64,000 nucleotides of DNA from assembly GCA_035934385.1 (NCBI GenBank), contig DASYXY010000044.1:1-64000 (forward strand), read 5' to 3'. Each line of letters begins with the position of its first letter. Position 1 is the stretch's first letter. This document shows, piece by piece, positions 1 through 10,967 of this stretch. The stretch comes from CF-118 sp035934385 (GTDB lineage: Bacteria; Chloroflexota; Dormibacteria; Dormibacterales; Dormibacteraceae). A program made the translations under genes and the position numbers. The notes below the pieces were generated by a model, which did no database searches, was not told the origin of the DNA, and saw only the letters and a list, made by a program, of their open reading frames with translations.

Positions 1-159
1 AAGCAGACGGGCGAGCAGGGGATGGGCATGGCTACGGCGGGCATGATCATCGGGATCGTGCACATGGCCCTGATCGCGATGGTCGTGATCGTGTTGATCA
101 TCCTGATCTTCGTTTTCGGGATCGCGCTTTTCGGGATCGCCGCGCACTCGTCGGGCTAG
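1..159 (+). CDS. DUF4190-like membrane protein, C-terminal end (cut by window edge)
   Basis: The frame is open from base 1 to a TAG at 157-159 and encodes the last 52 residues of a protein. It reads a short hydrophilic stretch (KQTGEQGMGMATAGMIIG) followed by one long hydrophobic segment rich in Ile, Val and Leu, ending AAHSSG. The 'G..G.A.AG.I.GI' run leading into a membrane helix is the usual tail of DUF4190 proteins, small two-helix membrane proteins often carrying a proline-rich cytoplasmic tail. The start and N-terminal half lie outside the window. Function is unknown. Confidence 0.6.
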   Translation, partial: KQTGEQGMGMATAGMIIGIVHMALIAMVVIVLIILIFVFGIALFGIAAHSSG

Positions 160-180
160 CAACAGCCGGCTGTCGGCCCG

Positions 181-2154
181 CTAGAAGTGGATCCCCTTCA
201 TCAAGTACGCCATCGCGGCGGCTTCAACGGTGATCTCGTCGTCGGCCGGCTTCGACCGCTCGCCGTCCTTCCCCGCAGTCTCCGGGAACACGTGGTACGC
301 CCCAGTCATGACGAACTGCAATAGACCGGGCGCCACGGTGTTCACCGTTTCGCCCAGCTTGCCCAGCCGCGTCGAGACCTCTGGTGTGCGCGTGAGAATC
401 GCCGAGGCGACCAGCTCTGCCGCTTCCTCGGGTGAGCTGGTCGGAAAGTTCTTGTAGATCCCGGTCGGGGCGATCATCGGCGTGCGCACCAGCGGCATGT
501 GGATGTTCGTGATGGCGACGCCGTCATCGACCACCTCTGGACCGATGCAGCGGCTGAACGCCGCCAGGGCGGACTTGGACGCGACGTAGGCGCTGAACCG
601 CGGCGGAAACGCCTGCGTGCCGATGCTCGAGATGTTGATGATGTGGCCGCGGCGGCGCTCCCTCATTCCGGGAAGCACGGCCAGGATGAGCTTCACCGGC
701 CCGAAATAGTTCAGCTGCATCGTGCGCTGGAAGTCGTGGAAGCGATCGTATGAGGCCTCGACCGAGCGGCGGATCGATCGTCCTGCGTTGTTCACCAGAA
801 TGTCCACGCGCCCGTGCTCGGCCAGAACGTCGCGGATCATTCGCTCGCAGGCGTCGGTGTCGGACAGGTCGGTCGGGCGCACGAACGCCTCGCCGCCGGC
901 GGATTCGATCTCTCGCTCGAGCTCGTCGAGCTTTTCCTTGGTGCGCGATACAAGCACCACGCGAGCGCCGTGTCGCGCCACGAGCGAAGCGGTCGCGCGG
1001 CCGATCCCGCTCGAGGCGCCGGTCACGACGACCACGCGGTCTTCGAGCACCGCTCGAAGGTTGCGTTCGGTCAGCGCCTCGGGATCGAGGTGACGCTCCC
1101 AGTAGTCCCAGATCTTCCATGCATAGGTGTGCAGCGGCGGACACTCGACACCTGTGCCGGCGAGGGCCGCCTGAGCGTTTTCCGATGTGAACCTCGCCCG
1201 GCTCAGCACGTACTGCATTGCGGCTTCCGGGATGCGCACGCCCTCGAGCAGCCGGCGCTTGAGCGTCTGTGCGACACGCCAGTGCTGCAGCATGTCCTGC
1301 GCTTCCTTCGGCAACATGGCGGCGGCCCGGCTGTCGACCCGCAACGTGAACTGGGGCGCGTGCGCGGCGCGGCAGAACTCATTGGTGACATCGCCGAAGC
1401 TCCGCGCGTTTGGGTCGGTCAGGTGGAAGGTCTGCCCGTCGAGGTCCGGCCTGTGGGCGATGGCGTCCATGGCCCGCGCCACGAAGTCGACGGGCACGAT
1501 GTTGAGCTGGCCGCCCTCGAAGCCGATGAGCGGTATCCACGAAGGCAGCGCCTGGCGCAGCCGCTGGATGAGCTTGAAGGCGTAGTAGGGGCCGTCGGCG
1601 CGGGCGGCCTCGCCGGTGGCGGACGACCCGATCACGAGGCCGGGCCTGTAGATGCGGTGCCTGACAGCTGACTCGCGCACCAGGCGCTCGGCTTCGTACT
1701 TGGTGCGGTAGTAGGGGTGGTCGAGCTTCTGGCCCTCGGCAAACATGTCCTCGGTGAACTTGCCCTTCCATTTGCCGCCCGCGACGGCGATCGAGCTCAT
1801 GTGATGAATCCGCGCGCCGAGGCTTCGCGCCAGCTCGACCACGTTGCGAGTGCCTTCGACATTGGCGCGCTCGTCCGCCTCGGCCGAAGCCTCGAGGTCG
1901 TAGACGGCGGCGAGGTGGAAGATCTCGGCGCCCTTCAGCCGCGCAAGGTCCTGGTCGGCGAGGCCGAGCATCGGCTGCGTGATGTCGCCCTCGACCGGGT
2001 TCAACGAACGCGCGCCGATGTCCTTGATGTAGGCCTCCAGCACCGGGCGCGACGCTCGACGGACGAGCACGTAAGTCTCGCCGTGGCGTTTCGCGAGCGC
2101 GGCCAGCAGGTGCCGGCCGATGAAGCCCGTGCCCCCAGTCACCAGCCTTGCCAT
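181..2154 (-). CDS. Two-domain SDR oxidoreductase (AcrA1-like acyl-CoA reductase family)
   Basis: This 657-residue protein joins two short-chain dehydrogenase domains. Residues 1 to about 360 form an extended SDR with the NAD(P)-binding motif TGGTGFIGRHL at the N terminus and a YYRTK active-site motif. Residues about 370 to 640 form a classical SDR with TGASSGIG, NNAG and the catalytic YVASK. Mycobacterial proteins of this length and layout (AcrA1 type) are described as possible acyl-CoA or fatty-aldehyde reductases, so reduction of a fatty acyl thioester in lipid or wax metabolism is the likely role. No neighbour supports a particular pathway. It is transcribed leftwards and divergently from the small membrane protein at 2202. 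Substrate is inferred only from family resemblance. Confidence 0.8.
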   Translation of the reverse strand: MARLVTGGTGFIGRHLLAALAKRHGETYVLVRRASRPVLEAYIKDIGARSLNPVEGDITQPMLGLADQDLARLKGAEIFHLAAVYDLEASAEADERANVEGTRNVVELARSLGARIHHMSSIAVAGGKWKGKFTEDMFAEGQKLDHPYYRTKYEAERLVRESAVRHRIYRPGLVIGSSATGEAARADGPYYAFKLIQRLRQALPSWIPLIGFEGGQLNIVPVDFVARAMDAIAHRPDLDGQTFHLTDPNARSFGDVTNEFCRAAHAPQFTLRVDSRAAAMLPKEAQDMLQHWRVAQTLKRRLLEGVRIPEAAMQYVLSRARFTSENAQAALAGTGVECPPLHTYAWKIWDYWERHLDPEALTERNLRAVLEDRVVVVTGASSGIGRATASLVARHGARVVLVSRTKEKLDELEREIESAGGEAFVRPTDLSDTDACERMIRDVLAEHGRVDILVNNAGRSIRRSVEASYDRFHDFQRTMQLNYFGPVKLILAVLPGMRERRRGHIINISSIGTQAFPPRFSAYVASKSALAAFSRCIGPEVVDDGVAITNIHMPLVRTPMIAPTGIYKNFPTSSPEEAAELVASAILTRTPEVSTRLGKLGETVNTVAPGLLQFVMTGAYHVFPETAGKDGERSKPADDEITVEAAAMAYLMKGIHF

Positions 2155-2201
2155 CGCGCCTAGGTTAGTTCGCCGCTCGATTTCAAGGACTGCACATTAG
2201 G

Positions 2202-2633
2202 ATGGGCCGCATGTCAGACCAACCGCCGAGCCCGCTGCCCCCACCGCCCCCTTCGATGCCCCCTCCACCGCCGCCCGGGTACGCGCCGCCGCCCGCTCCG
2301 CCCGGCTACGCCCCGCCTCCACAGGGATACCAGCAGCAGATGCCTCCAGGGATGCAGGTGGCGGCCGGCGCCGGCCTCGGCATCGGGGCGCAGATCGTCG
2401 TCGCGCGCAGCTCGATCATCGTCGGCGTCATCGGGATCCTGGTCCCCGTCGTTTTCAGCATCGTCTCGGGCGGCGGATCCGCCTTCTATTTCTACGTCCT
2501 GCCGATCTTCGGGCTGATTTACGGCGTCCGCGCAATGATGCGAGGCGCCGTCATCGGCGGCGGCATCGGCGTGGCGCTGAACGTGGTCGCCGGACTCGTC
2601 AGCCTGGTGTCGAGCGGCCTGCTCGGGTTTTAG
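2202..2633 (+). CDS. Proline-rich small membrane protein
   Basis: A 143-residue protein. The first 50 residues are almost entirely Pro, Gly, Tyr, Ala and Gln, with repeats such as PPPPPPGYAPPP. Two or three hydrophobic segments follow (from about residue 70, 'SSIIVGVIGILVPVVFSI', and near the C terminus). This is the layout of the DUF4190 / proline-rich-tail membrane proteins common in actinobacteria and relatives. A second ATG at 2211 (MSDQPPS) is an equally good start, since neither has a clear ribosome site. Its last 35 bp overlap the end of the convergent MFS gene. Function unknown. Confidence 0.65.
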   Translation: MGRMSDQPPSPLPPPPPSMPPPPPPGYAPPPAPPGYAPPPQGYQQQMPPGMQVAAGAGLGIGAQIVVARSSIIVGVIGILVPVVFSIVSGGGSAFYFYVLPIFGLIYGVRAMMRGAVIGGGIGVALNVVAGLVSLVSSGLLGF

Positions 2634-3846
2634 CCGGCTCGGATTCGTCCTCGCCGGACGGGATCGTCAATAGCGGGAACACGCCTGCGATGACGCAGAA
2701 GGCCACAGCCGCCCACAGCGCCACGTTGAGGGACACTCCGATGAGAGCACCGGCGAGCGCCGACCCGATTGGTGTGCCGATGTAGTTGAGCGACATCGAC
2801 ACCGCGAAGGCGCGACCGAACCACGCCGGGTCGGTGCGTCGCTGACGCAGCGTGAACATGCCGATGTCGAACGGTCCGCTGGCCATCCCCGACACCACCA
2901 TCACGGCGGCGACGACCCAGAAGGACTGCGCGAAGGGCAGAGCAACGAGCGCGACTGCCTGGACGACGATCGAGCCTAGTATCAGCTGCCTCTCGCGACC
3001 CTCGGTCTTGATCCGTCCGGAAACCAGGGTGGCGGCCAGGCCGCCCACGCCGAGGAGTCCCCACGACAGGCCGACGGCTGCAGGTCCCTGGTGGAGCCGG
3101 ACGAGCACGAGCACCGGGATCGCGATCTCGAGGATCCCAAAGCCGAGGTTGAATGTGCTGAGCGTCAGCGCCACCCCGCGCAGGCTCGCGTTCCGGGCCA
3201 CATAAACGAGGCCACTCCAGGCGTCACCAAGGATCGAGCGACCGGTGTCGCTCTTCTGGCTTGGATCGTGCAGCCCGAAGATCGCCAGCGCCGAGATCGC
3301 GAAGAGCGCCGCCGTGAAGGCCAGCGTCCATTCCGGGCCGACCCAGCTGATCAGGGCGCCCGCCAGCGGCGCACCCACCAACGAGGAGACGAGATATCCC
3401 GAGCTGTCGAGGGCGTTGGCGCGCTCCCACAGCTCGCGCGGGGCCACTATCGGAAACAGCGAGCGCAATCCCGTGTTGCTTAGCGGGTTCGTTAGGGAGG
3501 ACACGCCAACGATCGCGAGCAGCAGCGGCACAGGAAGCGTGTTCCGCGCCGCCAGCCCTGCGATCAGCAGCACCGACGCCGTCGCGACCGTGTAGTCGAG
3601 CGTGATGAAACGCACACGCCCGCGCCTGTCCAGCAGCGCGCCGGCGATCGGCGAAACGATCAGCCCAGGAAAGATGGCGAGGAACGCAGTGAACCCTGCG
3701 AGCTGGGGCGAGTGATAGCGCGCCAGCACGAAAAGGATGAGCGTGATGCCAAGCATCGCGCCACCCATTCGCCCCAGGAGCAGGCTCACATATAGCCGCG
3801 CGAAACCTGGCACGCGCAGCAAAGCGCCGTAGCCTCGTTTCGCCAC
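2599..3846 (-). CDS. MFS transporter
   Basis: A 415-residue protein with about 12 hydrophobic segments. It carries the conserved loop between helices 2 and 3 in the form GALLDRRGRVR, typical of major facilitator drug/solute exporters of the MFS_1 group (an EntS-like architecture). It probably moves a small molecule using the proton gradient; the substrate cannot be read from sequence. It starts 18 bp after the uvrA stop on the same strand, so it may be the last gene of the uvrB-thioesterase-uvrA run. Its 3' end overlaps the convergent gene at 2202-2633 by 35 bp. Confidence 0.85.
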   Translation of the reverse strand: MAKRGYGALLRVPGFARLYVSLLLGRMGGAMLGITLILFVLARYHSPQLAGFTAFLAIFPGLIVSPIAGALLDRRGRVRFITLDYTVATASVLLIAGLAARNTLPVPLLLAIVGVSSLTNPLSNTGLRSLFPIVAPRELWERANALDSSGYLVSSLVGAPLAGALISWVGPEWTLAFTAALFAISALAIFGLHDPSQKSDTGRSILGDAWSGLVYVARNASLRGVALTLSTFNLGFGILEIAIPVLVLVRLHQGPAAVGLSWGLLGVGGLAATLVSGRIKTEGRERQLILGSIVVQAVALVALPFAQSFWVVAAVMVVSGMASGPFDIGMFTLRQRRTDPAWFGRAFAVSMSLNYIGTPIGSALAGALIGVSLNVALWAAVAFCVIAGVFPLLTIPSGEDESEPAKTRAGRSTPG

Positions 3847-3864
3847 CGACGCCTGGCTCAGCTG

Positions 3865-6780
3865 TTAACCGACGGCAACGCGAGAACGAGCCGCCGGACG
3901 CGCCGCGCGCTTGGCGCGCAGCGAGCCGTTGGAGCCGGCGCCGCGCGCCGCCTTCTTTCTGGAGCGGGCCAGCACGTTCTTCAGAAACTGGCCGGTCGAA
4001 GAGCTCGGGTTGGCCGAGAGCTCTTCGGGCGTTCCAATCGCGATCACGTAGCCGCCCCTCTCGCCGCCCTCGGGTCCGAGGTCGATGAGCCAGTCGGCAG
4101 TCTTCAGCACGTCCAGGTTGTGCTCGATGACGACAACCGTGTTGCCGTGGTCCACGAGCCGGTGCAGCACCTGCAGCAGCCGCTCGACGTCGGCGTAGTG
4201 AAGACCCGTTGTCGGCTCATCGAGCAGGTAAAGCGTCCGCCCCGTGTCGCGCCGCGACAGCTCCGCGGAGAGCTTCACCCTCTGCGCCTCACCGCCAGAA
4301 AGCTGCGTCGCCGGCTGGCCCAGCCTGATGTAACCGAGGCCCACATCGTGCAGGGTGCGCAGCTTGACCCTGATGCGCGGCACGTTCTCGAACACCTCGA
4401 GCGCCTCGTCGACGGTCAGCTCGAGCACGTCCGAGATGGAGTGGCCGCGGAACTTCACCTCCTGCACCTCGCGCGAGTAGCGGGTGCCGTGGCACACCTC
4501 GCACGGCACATACACGTCCGGCAGGAAGTGCATCTCGATCTGGATGATCCCGTCTCCCTGGCACGCCTCGCAGCGCCCGCCGCGAACGTTGAAGCTGAAC
4601 CGGCCAGGTCCATACCCGCGCATCTTCGCCTCGGGCAGGCTCGCGAACAGCTCGCGCATGTACGTGAACATGCCTGTGTAGGTCGCCGGGTTCGACCTCG
4701 GAGTGCGGCCGATCGGCGACTGGTCGATGTCGATGGCTTTGTCGAGGTGGTCCAGGCCCTCGACGGCGCGATGCGGGCCCGGCTTGTCCTTCGCCTTGTA
4801 GAAGTGCTGCGCGACCTTGCGGCTCAGGATGTCGGTGATGAGCGACGACTTGCCCGAGCCGCTTACCCCTGACACCGCGACGAAGGTGCCGAGCGGAAGC
4901 GAGACGTCGATGTTCTTCAGGTTGTTCGCCTTCGCGCCCTTGATCGTCAGCTTCTTGCCGTTGCCGGCGCGGCGCTTGCGCGGAAGTGGGATCTCCTTGT
5001 CGCCGCGCAGGTAGGCCGCGGTCAGCGAGTTTGGGTTCCGCAGCACTTCATCGACCGTGCCGGCGGCCACGATCTCGCCACCGTGCTCGCCCGCTGCCGG
5101 GCCGATATCGACCATGTAGTCGGCGGACCGGATGGTCTCCTCATCGTGCTCGACGACGATCAGCGTGTTGCCGAGATCGCGCAGGCGAATGAGGGTGTTG
5201 ATCAGGCGCCGGTTGTCGCGCTGGTGCAGGCCGATCGACGGTTCGTCGAGGATGTAGAGGACGCCCATCAGCTTGGAACCGATCTGCGTCGCGAGCCGGA
5301 TGCGCTGCGACTCGCCGCCCGACAGCGTGTTGGCCGCGCGATCGACGGTGAGGTACTCGAGTCCGACGTCGATCATGAACTGCAGCCGCTCGCGGATCTC
5401 CTTGAGGATGCCGCGCGCGATTATCTGCTCCCGCTCGGTGCCGCCGAGGCTCGTGAAAAAGTCGATGGCGGCGTTCACTGAGAGCATGCAGACGTCGGCG
5501 ATGTTTCGATCCGCGATCGTGACGGCCAGCGACTCCGGCTTCAGCCGCCGGCCTTTGCAGGCTGGGCACGGCTTGTCGGACATGTAGCGCTCGAGCTCCT
5601 GCTTGAGGTACTCCGACTGCGTCTCTTCGTACCGGCGCTGCAGGTTGGCGACCACGCCTTCGAACGGCGCCTCGTACCAGCGCTCGTGCCCGTACTGATT
5701 CTTGTAGCCGAACCTGATCTTCTTCTCGCCGGTGCCCTCGAGGAGCACTTTCTGCTGCTGCTTCGTCAGCTTCGACCACGGCCTGTCCATGTCGATTCCG
5801 AAGTACTTGCTCACCGTCTCGAGCAGCTCGGGGTAGAAGAACTGGGAACGGCTCCAGGCAGCAATAGCGCCTTCCCGCAATGACAGCGACGGATCCGGAA
5901 CCACGAGATCGCCGTCGACCACCAGCTGGGAGCCGATGCCGGTGCAGGTGGGGCATGCGCCGTGCGGGCTGTTGAAGGAGAAGTTACGGGGCTCGGGCTC
6001 GGGCACGCTGATCCCGTCGATCGGGCACATGAAGTCCTGCGACATGGGCATGTCCGCCCCACCGTCGACCGGCGCGATTATCACCGAGCCGTTGCCCAGC
6101 CTTGTCGCCGTCTCGAGCGAATCGACCAGCCTCGTCCGCTGCTCCGGCCCGATGACGATACGGTCGACGACTACATCGACATCGTGCTTCTTGTTCTTGT
6201 CCATCGGGATCTTCTCGCCGATCTCGTACAGGCTCCCGTCGACCCGTACCCTCACGAAACCCGACTTGCGGACATCGTCGATGAGCGAGCGGTACTCGCC
6301 CTTGCGGCCCTTGACGACAGGACCGAGGACCATGATCCGTGTGCCCTTCGGCAGCTTCTCCACCTGGTCCGCCATCTGGTCGACCGTCTGCCTCCGCACC
6401 TCGTGTCCGTTGGGGCAGTGCGGATGTCCGATGCGCGCGTACAGCAAGCGCAGGTAGTCGTAGACCTCTGTGACGGTGCCGACCGTCGATCGCGGGTTCT
6501 TCGAAGTGCCCTTCTGGTCGATCGAGATCGCCGGGGACAGTCCCTCGATGACGTCGACATCCGGCTTCTCCATCTGACCCAGGAACTGCCGCGCGTAGGC
6601 GGAAAGCGACTCGACGTAGCGACGCTGGCCCTCCGCGTAGATCGTGTCGAAGGCGAGCGACGACTTGCCCGAGCCGGAAAGCCCCGTGAACACGACCAGC
6701 CGATCCCGCGGGATCGACAGGGTCACGTTTTTCAGGTTGTGCTCGCGCGCTCCGCGAATGGTGATCTGGTCAGTCGGCAT
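3865..6780 (-). CDS. uvrA: Excinuclease ABC subunit A
   Basis: A 971-residue UvrA, the damage-scanning ATPase of nucleotide excision repair, which loads UvrB onto distorted DNA. It shows two ABC ATPase modules: Walker A GLSGSGKSS near residue 34 and GVSGSGKSS near residue 640, each with a later LSGGE signature (LSGGESQRIRLA and LSGGEAQRVKLS). The zinc-finger cysteines are visible as CPACKGRRLKPES and as the CEACQGDG...CEVCHGTRY pair in the second module. Length is normal, with a basic Ala/Arg-rich C-terminal extension. It lies 12 bp behind a thioesterase gene and in the same transcriptional run as uvrB, whose promoter carries an SOS box. No separate promoter or SOS box is obvious at its own start. 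Confidence 0.98.
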   Translation of the reverse strand: MPTDQITIRGAREHNLKNVTLSIPRDRLVVFTGLSGSGKSSLAFDTIYAEGQRRYVESLSAYARQFLGQMEKPDVDVIEGLSPAISIDQKGTSKNPRSTVGTVTEVYDYLRLLYARIGHPHCPNGHEVRRQTVDQMADQVEKLPKGTRIMVLGPVVKGRKGEYRSLIDDVRKSGFVRVRVDGSLYEIGEKIPMDKNKKHDVDVVVDRIVIGPEQRTRLVDSLETATRLGNGSVIIAPVDGGADMPMSQDFMCPIDGISVPEPEPRNFSFNSPHGACPTCTGIGSQLVVDGDLVVPDPSLSLREGAIAAWSRSQFFYPELLETVSKYFGIDMDRPWSKLTKQQQKVLLEGTGEKKIRFGYKNQYGHERWYEAPFEGVVANLQRRYEETQSEYLKQELERYMSDKPCPACKGRRLKPESLAVTIADRNIADVCMLSVNAAIDFFTSLGGTEREQIIARGILKEIRERLQFMIDVGLEYLTVDRAANTLSGGESQRIRLATQIGSKLMGVLYILDEPSIGLHQRDNRRLINTLIRLRDLGNTLIVVEHDEETIRSADYMVDIGPAAGEHGGEIVAAGTVDEVLRNPNSLTAAYLRGDKEIPLPRKRRAGNGKKLTIKGAKANNLKNIDVSLPLGTFVAVSGVSGSGKSSLITDILSRKVAQHFYKAKDKPGPHRAVEGLDHLDKAIDIDQSPIGRTPRSNPATYTGMFTYMRELFASLPEAKMRGYGPGRFSFNVRGGRCEACQGDGIIQIEMHFLPDVYVPCEVCHGTRYSREVQEVKFRGHSISDVLELTVDEALEVFENVPRIRVKLRTLHDVGLGYIRLGQPATQLSGGEAQRVKLSAELSRRDTGRTLYLLDEPTTGLHYADVERLLQVLHRLVDHGNTVVVIEHNLDVLKTADWLIDLGPEGGERGGYVIAIGTPEELSANPSSSTGQFLKNVLARSRKKAARGAGSNGSLRAKRAARPAARSRVAVG

Positions 6781-6792
6781 TCGAAGTGGTAG

Positions 6793-7194
6793 CTATTCCT
6801 TTTCTCTCGTGACCGCAAACGTGGCGCTGGCGGTGGCGATCAGGCGCCCGCCCCTGCCCTCGACCCGGCACTCCGCCACCATCGTCCGCCGCCCCGCGTG
6901 GACGACACGGCCGGTGGCCCGCAGCGTCTCTCCGATCCTGGCAGCGTTGATGAAGCTCAGCTTCAGGTCGAAGCTCATGGCGCGCGCGACACCTGGCTCG
7001 AGGGTCCGCAGCGAGCGGCCCATCGCGGAGTCCGCCAGCGTGCTGATCATCCCACCGTGCACGAATCCGGAGTGATTCGCCATGTCTTCCGTGGCGGTCA
7101 TCTCGACGGAGGCGAAACCCTCGCCACTTTCCACCAGGGTCAGGCCGAGCCACTGCCAGGCCCGGGACGGGGACAGCTTGGTGATGTCACTCAC
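6793..7194 (-). CDS. PaaI-type hotdog-fold thioesterase
   Basis: A 133-residue protein of the 4HBT/PaaI family, which hydrolyses acyl- or aryl-CoA thioesters. The family motif is visible as HSGFVHGGMISTLADSAMG (about residues 41-59), followed by the alternating strands 'FDLKLSFINAAR' and 'RTMVAECRV'. The catalytic Asp/Glu region falls within the ADSAMG helix. It overlaps the upstream thioesterase gene by 8 bp and precedes uvrA by 12 bp, so it should be co-transcribed with both Uvr genes. It is a diverged paralogue of its neighbour (shared GG.I...AD.AMG.SL). Substrate unknown. Confidence 0.85.
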   Translation of the reverse strand: MSDITKLSPSRAWQWLGLTLVESGEGFASVEMTATEDMANHSGFVHGGMISTLADSAMGRSLRTLEPGVARAMSFDLKLSFINAARIGETLRATGRVVHAGRRTMVAECRVEGRGGRLIATASATFAVTREKE

Positions 7195-7614
7195 GGCCCT
7201 GTCCCTCGGGCACGGCCATGTTCGTCGACGACGCGCGGGCGACCAGCCGGCCGCGGTCGTCGACCACGTCGGCCTCGCTGAACATCAGGGACTGCTTGAT
7301 CTCGACAACCCGACCGATCGCGCGGAGGCGACCTTCACGCACCGGCCGCAGGAAGTTGATCTTCAGCTCGATGGTGGTGTTCCACACGCCGTCTTCCTGC
7401 AGCGTCGCAAGCGACATGCCCATGGCCGCGTCGGCGATCTGCGTGATCACCCCGCCCTGCACGACTCCGCCGCCATGCCGGTGCTCCGGTCCGGCTTCCA
7501 GCTCGAGGACCACGCGGCCTGGCTCCGACTCCGTGATGCGGGCGCCGATTGTCTGCATCCATCCGGCGGGCTCGACGGTCAGCAGCGCTGCGGCTCTCTT
7601 CTCGTTCTGGACCG

Positions 7615-7618
<4 letters not shown>
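7187..7618 (-). CDS. PaaI-type hotdog-fold thioesterase
   Basis: A 143-residue paralogue of the next gene downstream. The hotdog signature is HRHGGGVVQGGVITQIADA at about residues 47-65, followed by TIELKINFLRPV, a typical substrate-channel strand. It belongs to the PaaI/4HBT family of small CoA-thioester hydrolases. Its start overlaps the last bases of uvrB by 4 bp, implying translational coupling, and its end overlaps the second thioesterase by 8 bp. A thioesterase tandem inside a nucleotide-excision-repair operon is unusual, and the pair may form a heteromer. The substrate cannot be deduced. Confidence 0.85.
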
Positions 7619-9702
<2,084 letters not shown>

Positions 9703-9708
9703 GGTCCA

Positions 9709-9714
9709 ATTCTA
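9709..9714 (-). promoter_or_regulatory. uvrB -10 box (TAGAAT), leaderless configuration
   Basis: On the minus strand TAGAAT matches five of six positions of TATAAT and ends 6 nt before the TTG at 9702, placing the probable transcription start on the start codon. The SOS box begins 3 nt further upstream, where it would block RNA polymerase. Confidence 0.6.
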
Positions 9715-9717
9715 GAG

Positions 9718-9731
9718 CGAACGGGCGTTCG
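9718..9731. promoter_or_regulatory. LexA-type SOS box upstream of uvrB
   Basis: The 14-bp palindrome CGAACGGGCGTTCG matches every position of the Gram-positive LexA consensus CGAACRNRYGTTCG. It lies 3 bp upstream of the uvrB -10 box and between the uvrB and moeA genes, in the right place to repress the uvrB run. Binding is inferred. lexA itself is not in the window. Confidence 0.8.
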
Positions 9732-9752
9732 TCGGACGCCTGCTGACGGCCT

Positions 9753-10967
9753 CTAGGGCAGCTGCAGGACCAGTGCCTCCACGACCGCTCCTTCGCGGAT
9801 CCCCGCGTCGCCGGGCGGCACCCGTACGAGCGCGTGCGCGCCGGCCAGGGACATCAGCCGCGACGACGACTGCGAGCCTGTAGACGTCGCCACGAGCTCC
9901 CCGCTCTCGTGGCGCAGCGTCACGCGGTGGTACTCGGTGCGATCGCCGACCGCCGTCGCATGAAAGCCGAGGCGCACGCGGAGCGATGGCCGCTGGAGCT
10001 GCGCAAAGCCCTGCATCTTGCGCAGCGCGGGCCTCACGAACACCTCGAACGTCACGAGTGACGACACCGGAAACCCTGGCAGGCCGAAGGCGAGCCGGCC
10101 CTCGGTCAGCGTTGCGAAGGTGAAGGGTTTCCCGGGCTTGAGCTTCACGCGCCCGATGTGAACTGTGCCCAGCGACTCCATCAGAGGCTTCACGAGGTCA
10201 TGAGTGCCGACCGAGACACCGCCTGACGTGACGAGAACGTCGGCCTCGCTCAGCGCGCCGGTCACCAGTTCGCGCAGGCCGTCCGCGGTGTCTGGTGCGA
10301 TACCCAACAGCCGGACGTCCGCGCCGGCTTCGCGCAGTGCGGCCAGCAGCGCCCACCGGTTGGAGTCCGGGATCTGTCCCGGGCCGGGCGTCTCGCCCAC
10401 CTCGACGAGCTCGTCACCCGTCGACATGAGCGCGACCCTGGGCCGCAGGTGCACCCGCAACCGCGGCACGCCAAGCGCAGCCGCGAGCCCGATCTCGGCC
10501 GGCCCGAGCTGCGTGCCTGACGGCACGACAAGCTCACCCGCGTGGAGGTCGGCGCCCGGCCGGTGCAGGTTCGTTCCGGCCGTCAGGCCCGCCGGCACCG
10601 TGACCGAGTCGCCCTCGACGCGGGTGTCCTCGACCATCACGACCGTGTCGGCGCCCTCGGGCACGACCCCGCCGGTCAGGATGCGCGCCGCTGTCCCTGC
10701 ATCAACCCGGGCGGTGAACGGGCGGCCCGCGGCCGACTCGCCCACGATGCGCAGCGTCCGTCCGGCGTCGGCTGCTCTCACCGCGTAGCCGTCGACCGCG
10801 CTGGCGGGATGCGGCGGCAGCGCGCTCGACGCCACCAGGTCCTCAGCGAGCACCCGAGCATCGGCGTCGCGCAGTGCGATCGCCTCGGTGCCGAGGACCG
10901 GCGTGTGCTCGAGCACGAGCGCCGCGGCGTCAGCCGCGTCGACTAGCGGGTAAGCAGAGGCTCGCAC
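9753..10967 (-). CDS. moeA: Molybdopterin molybdenumtransferase
   Basis: A 404-residue MoeA, which inserts molybdate into adenylylated molybdopterin in the last step of molybdenum cofactor synthesis. Diagnostic segments are the N-terminal ASAVDGYAVRAAD, GQIPDSNRWAL, the MoCF-domain motif TSGGVSVGTHDLVK and LPGFPVSSLVTFEVFV. Length is normal. Translation starts at a GTG abutting the stop codon of the upstream ABC transporter gene (no gap), so the two are coupled. In this window it would serve the molybdenum hydroxylase encoded at 30.6-34.4 kb together with moaA at 41.5 kb. Confidence 0.96.
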   Translation of the reverse strand: MRASAYPLVDAADAAALVLEHTPVLGTEAIALRDADARVLAEDLVASSALPPHPASAVDGYAVRAADAGRTLRIVGESAAGRPFTARVDAGTAARILTGGVVPEGADTVVMVEDTRVEGDSVTVPAGLTAGTNLHRPGADLHAGELVVPSGTQLGPAEIGLAAALGVPRLRVHLRPRVALMSTGDELVEVGETPGPGQIPDSNRWALLAALREAGADVRLLGIAPDTADGLRELVTGALSEADVLVTSGGVSVGTHDLVKPLMESLGTVHIGRVKLKPGKPFTFATLTEGRLAFGLPGFPVSSLVTFEVFVRPALRKMQGFAQLQRPSLRVRLGFHATAVGDRTEYHRVTLRHESGELVATSTGSQSSSRLMSLAGAHALVRVPPGDAGIREGAVVEALVLQLP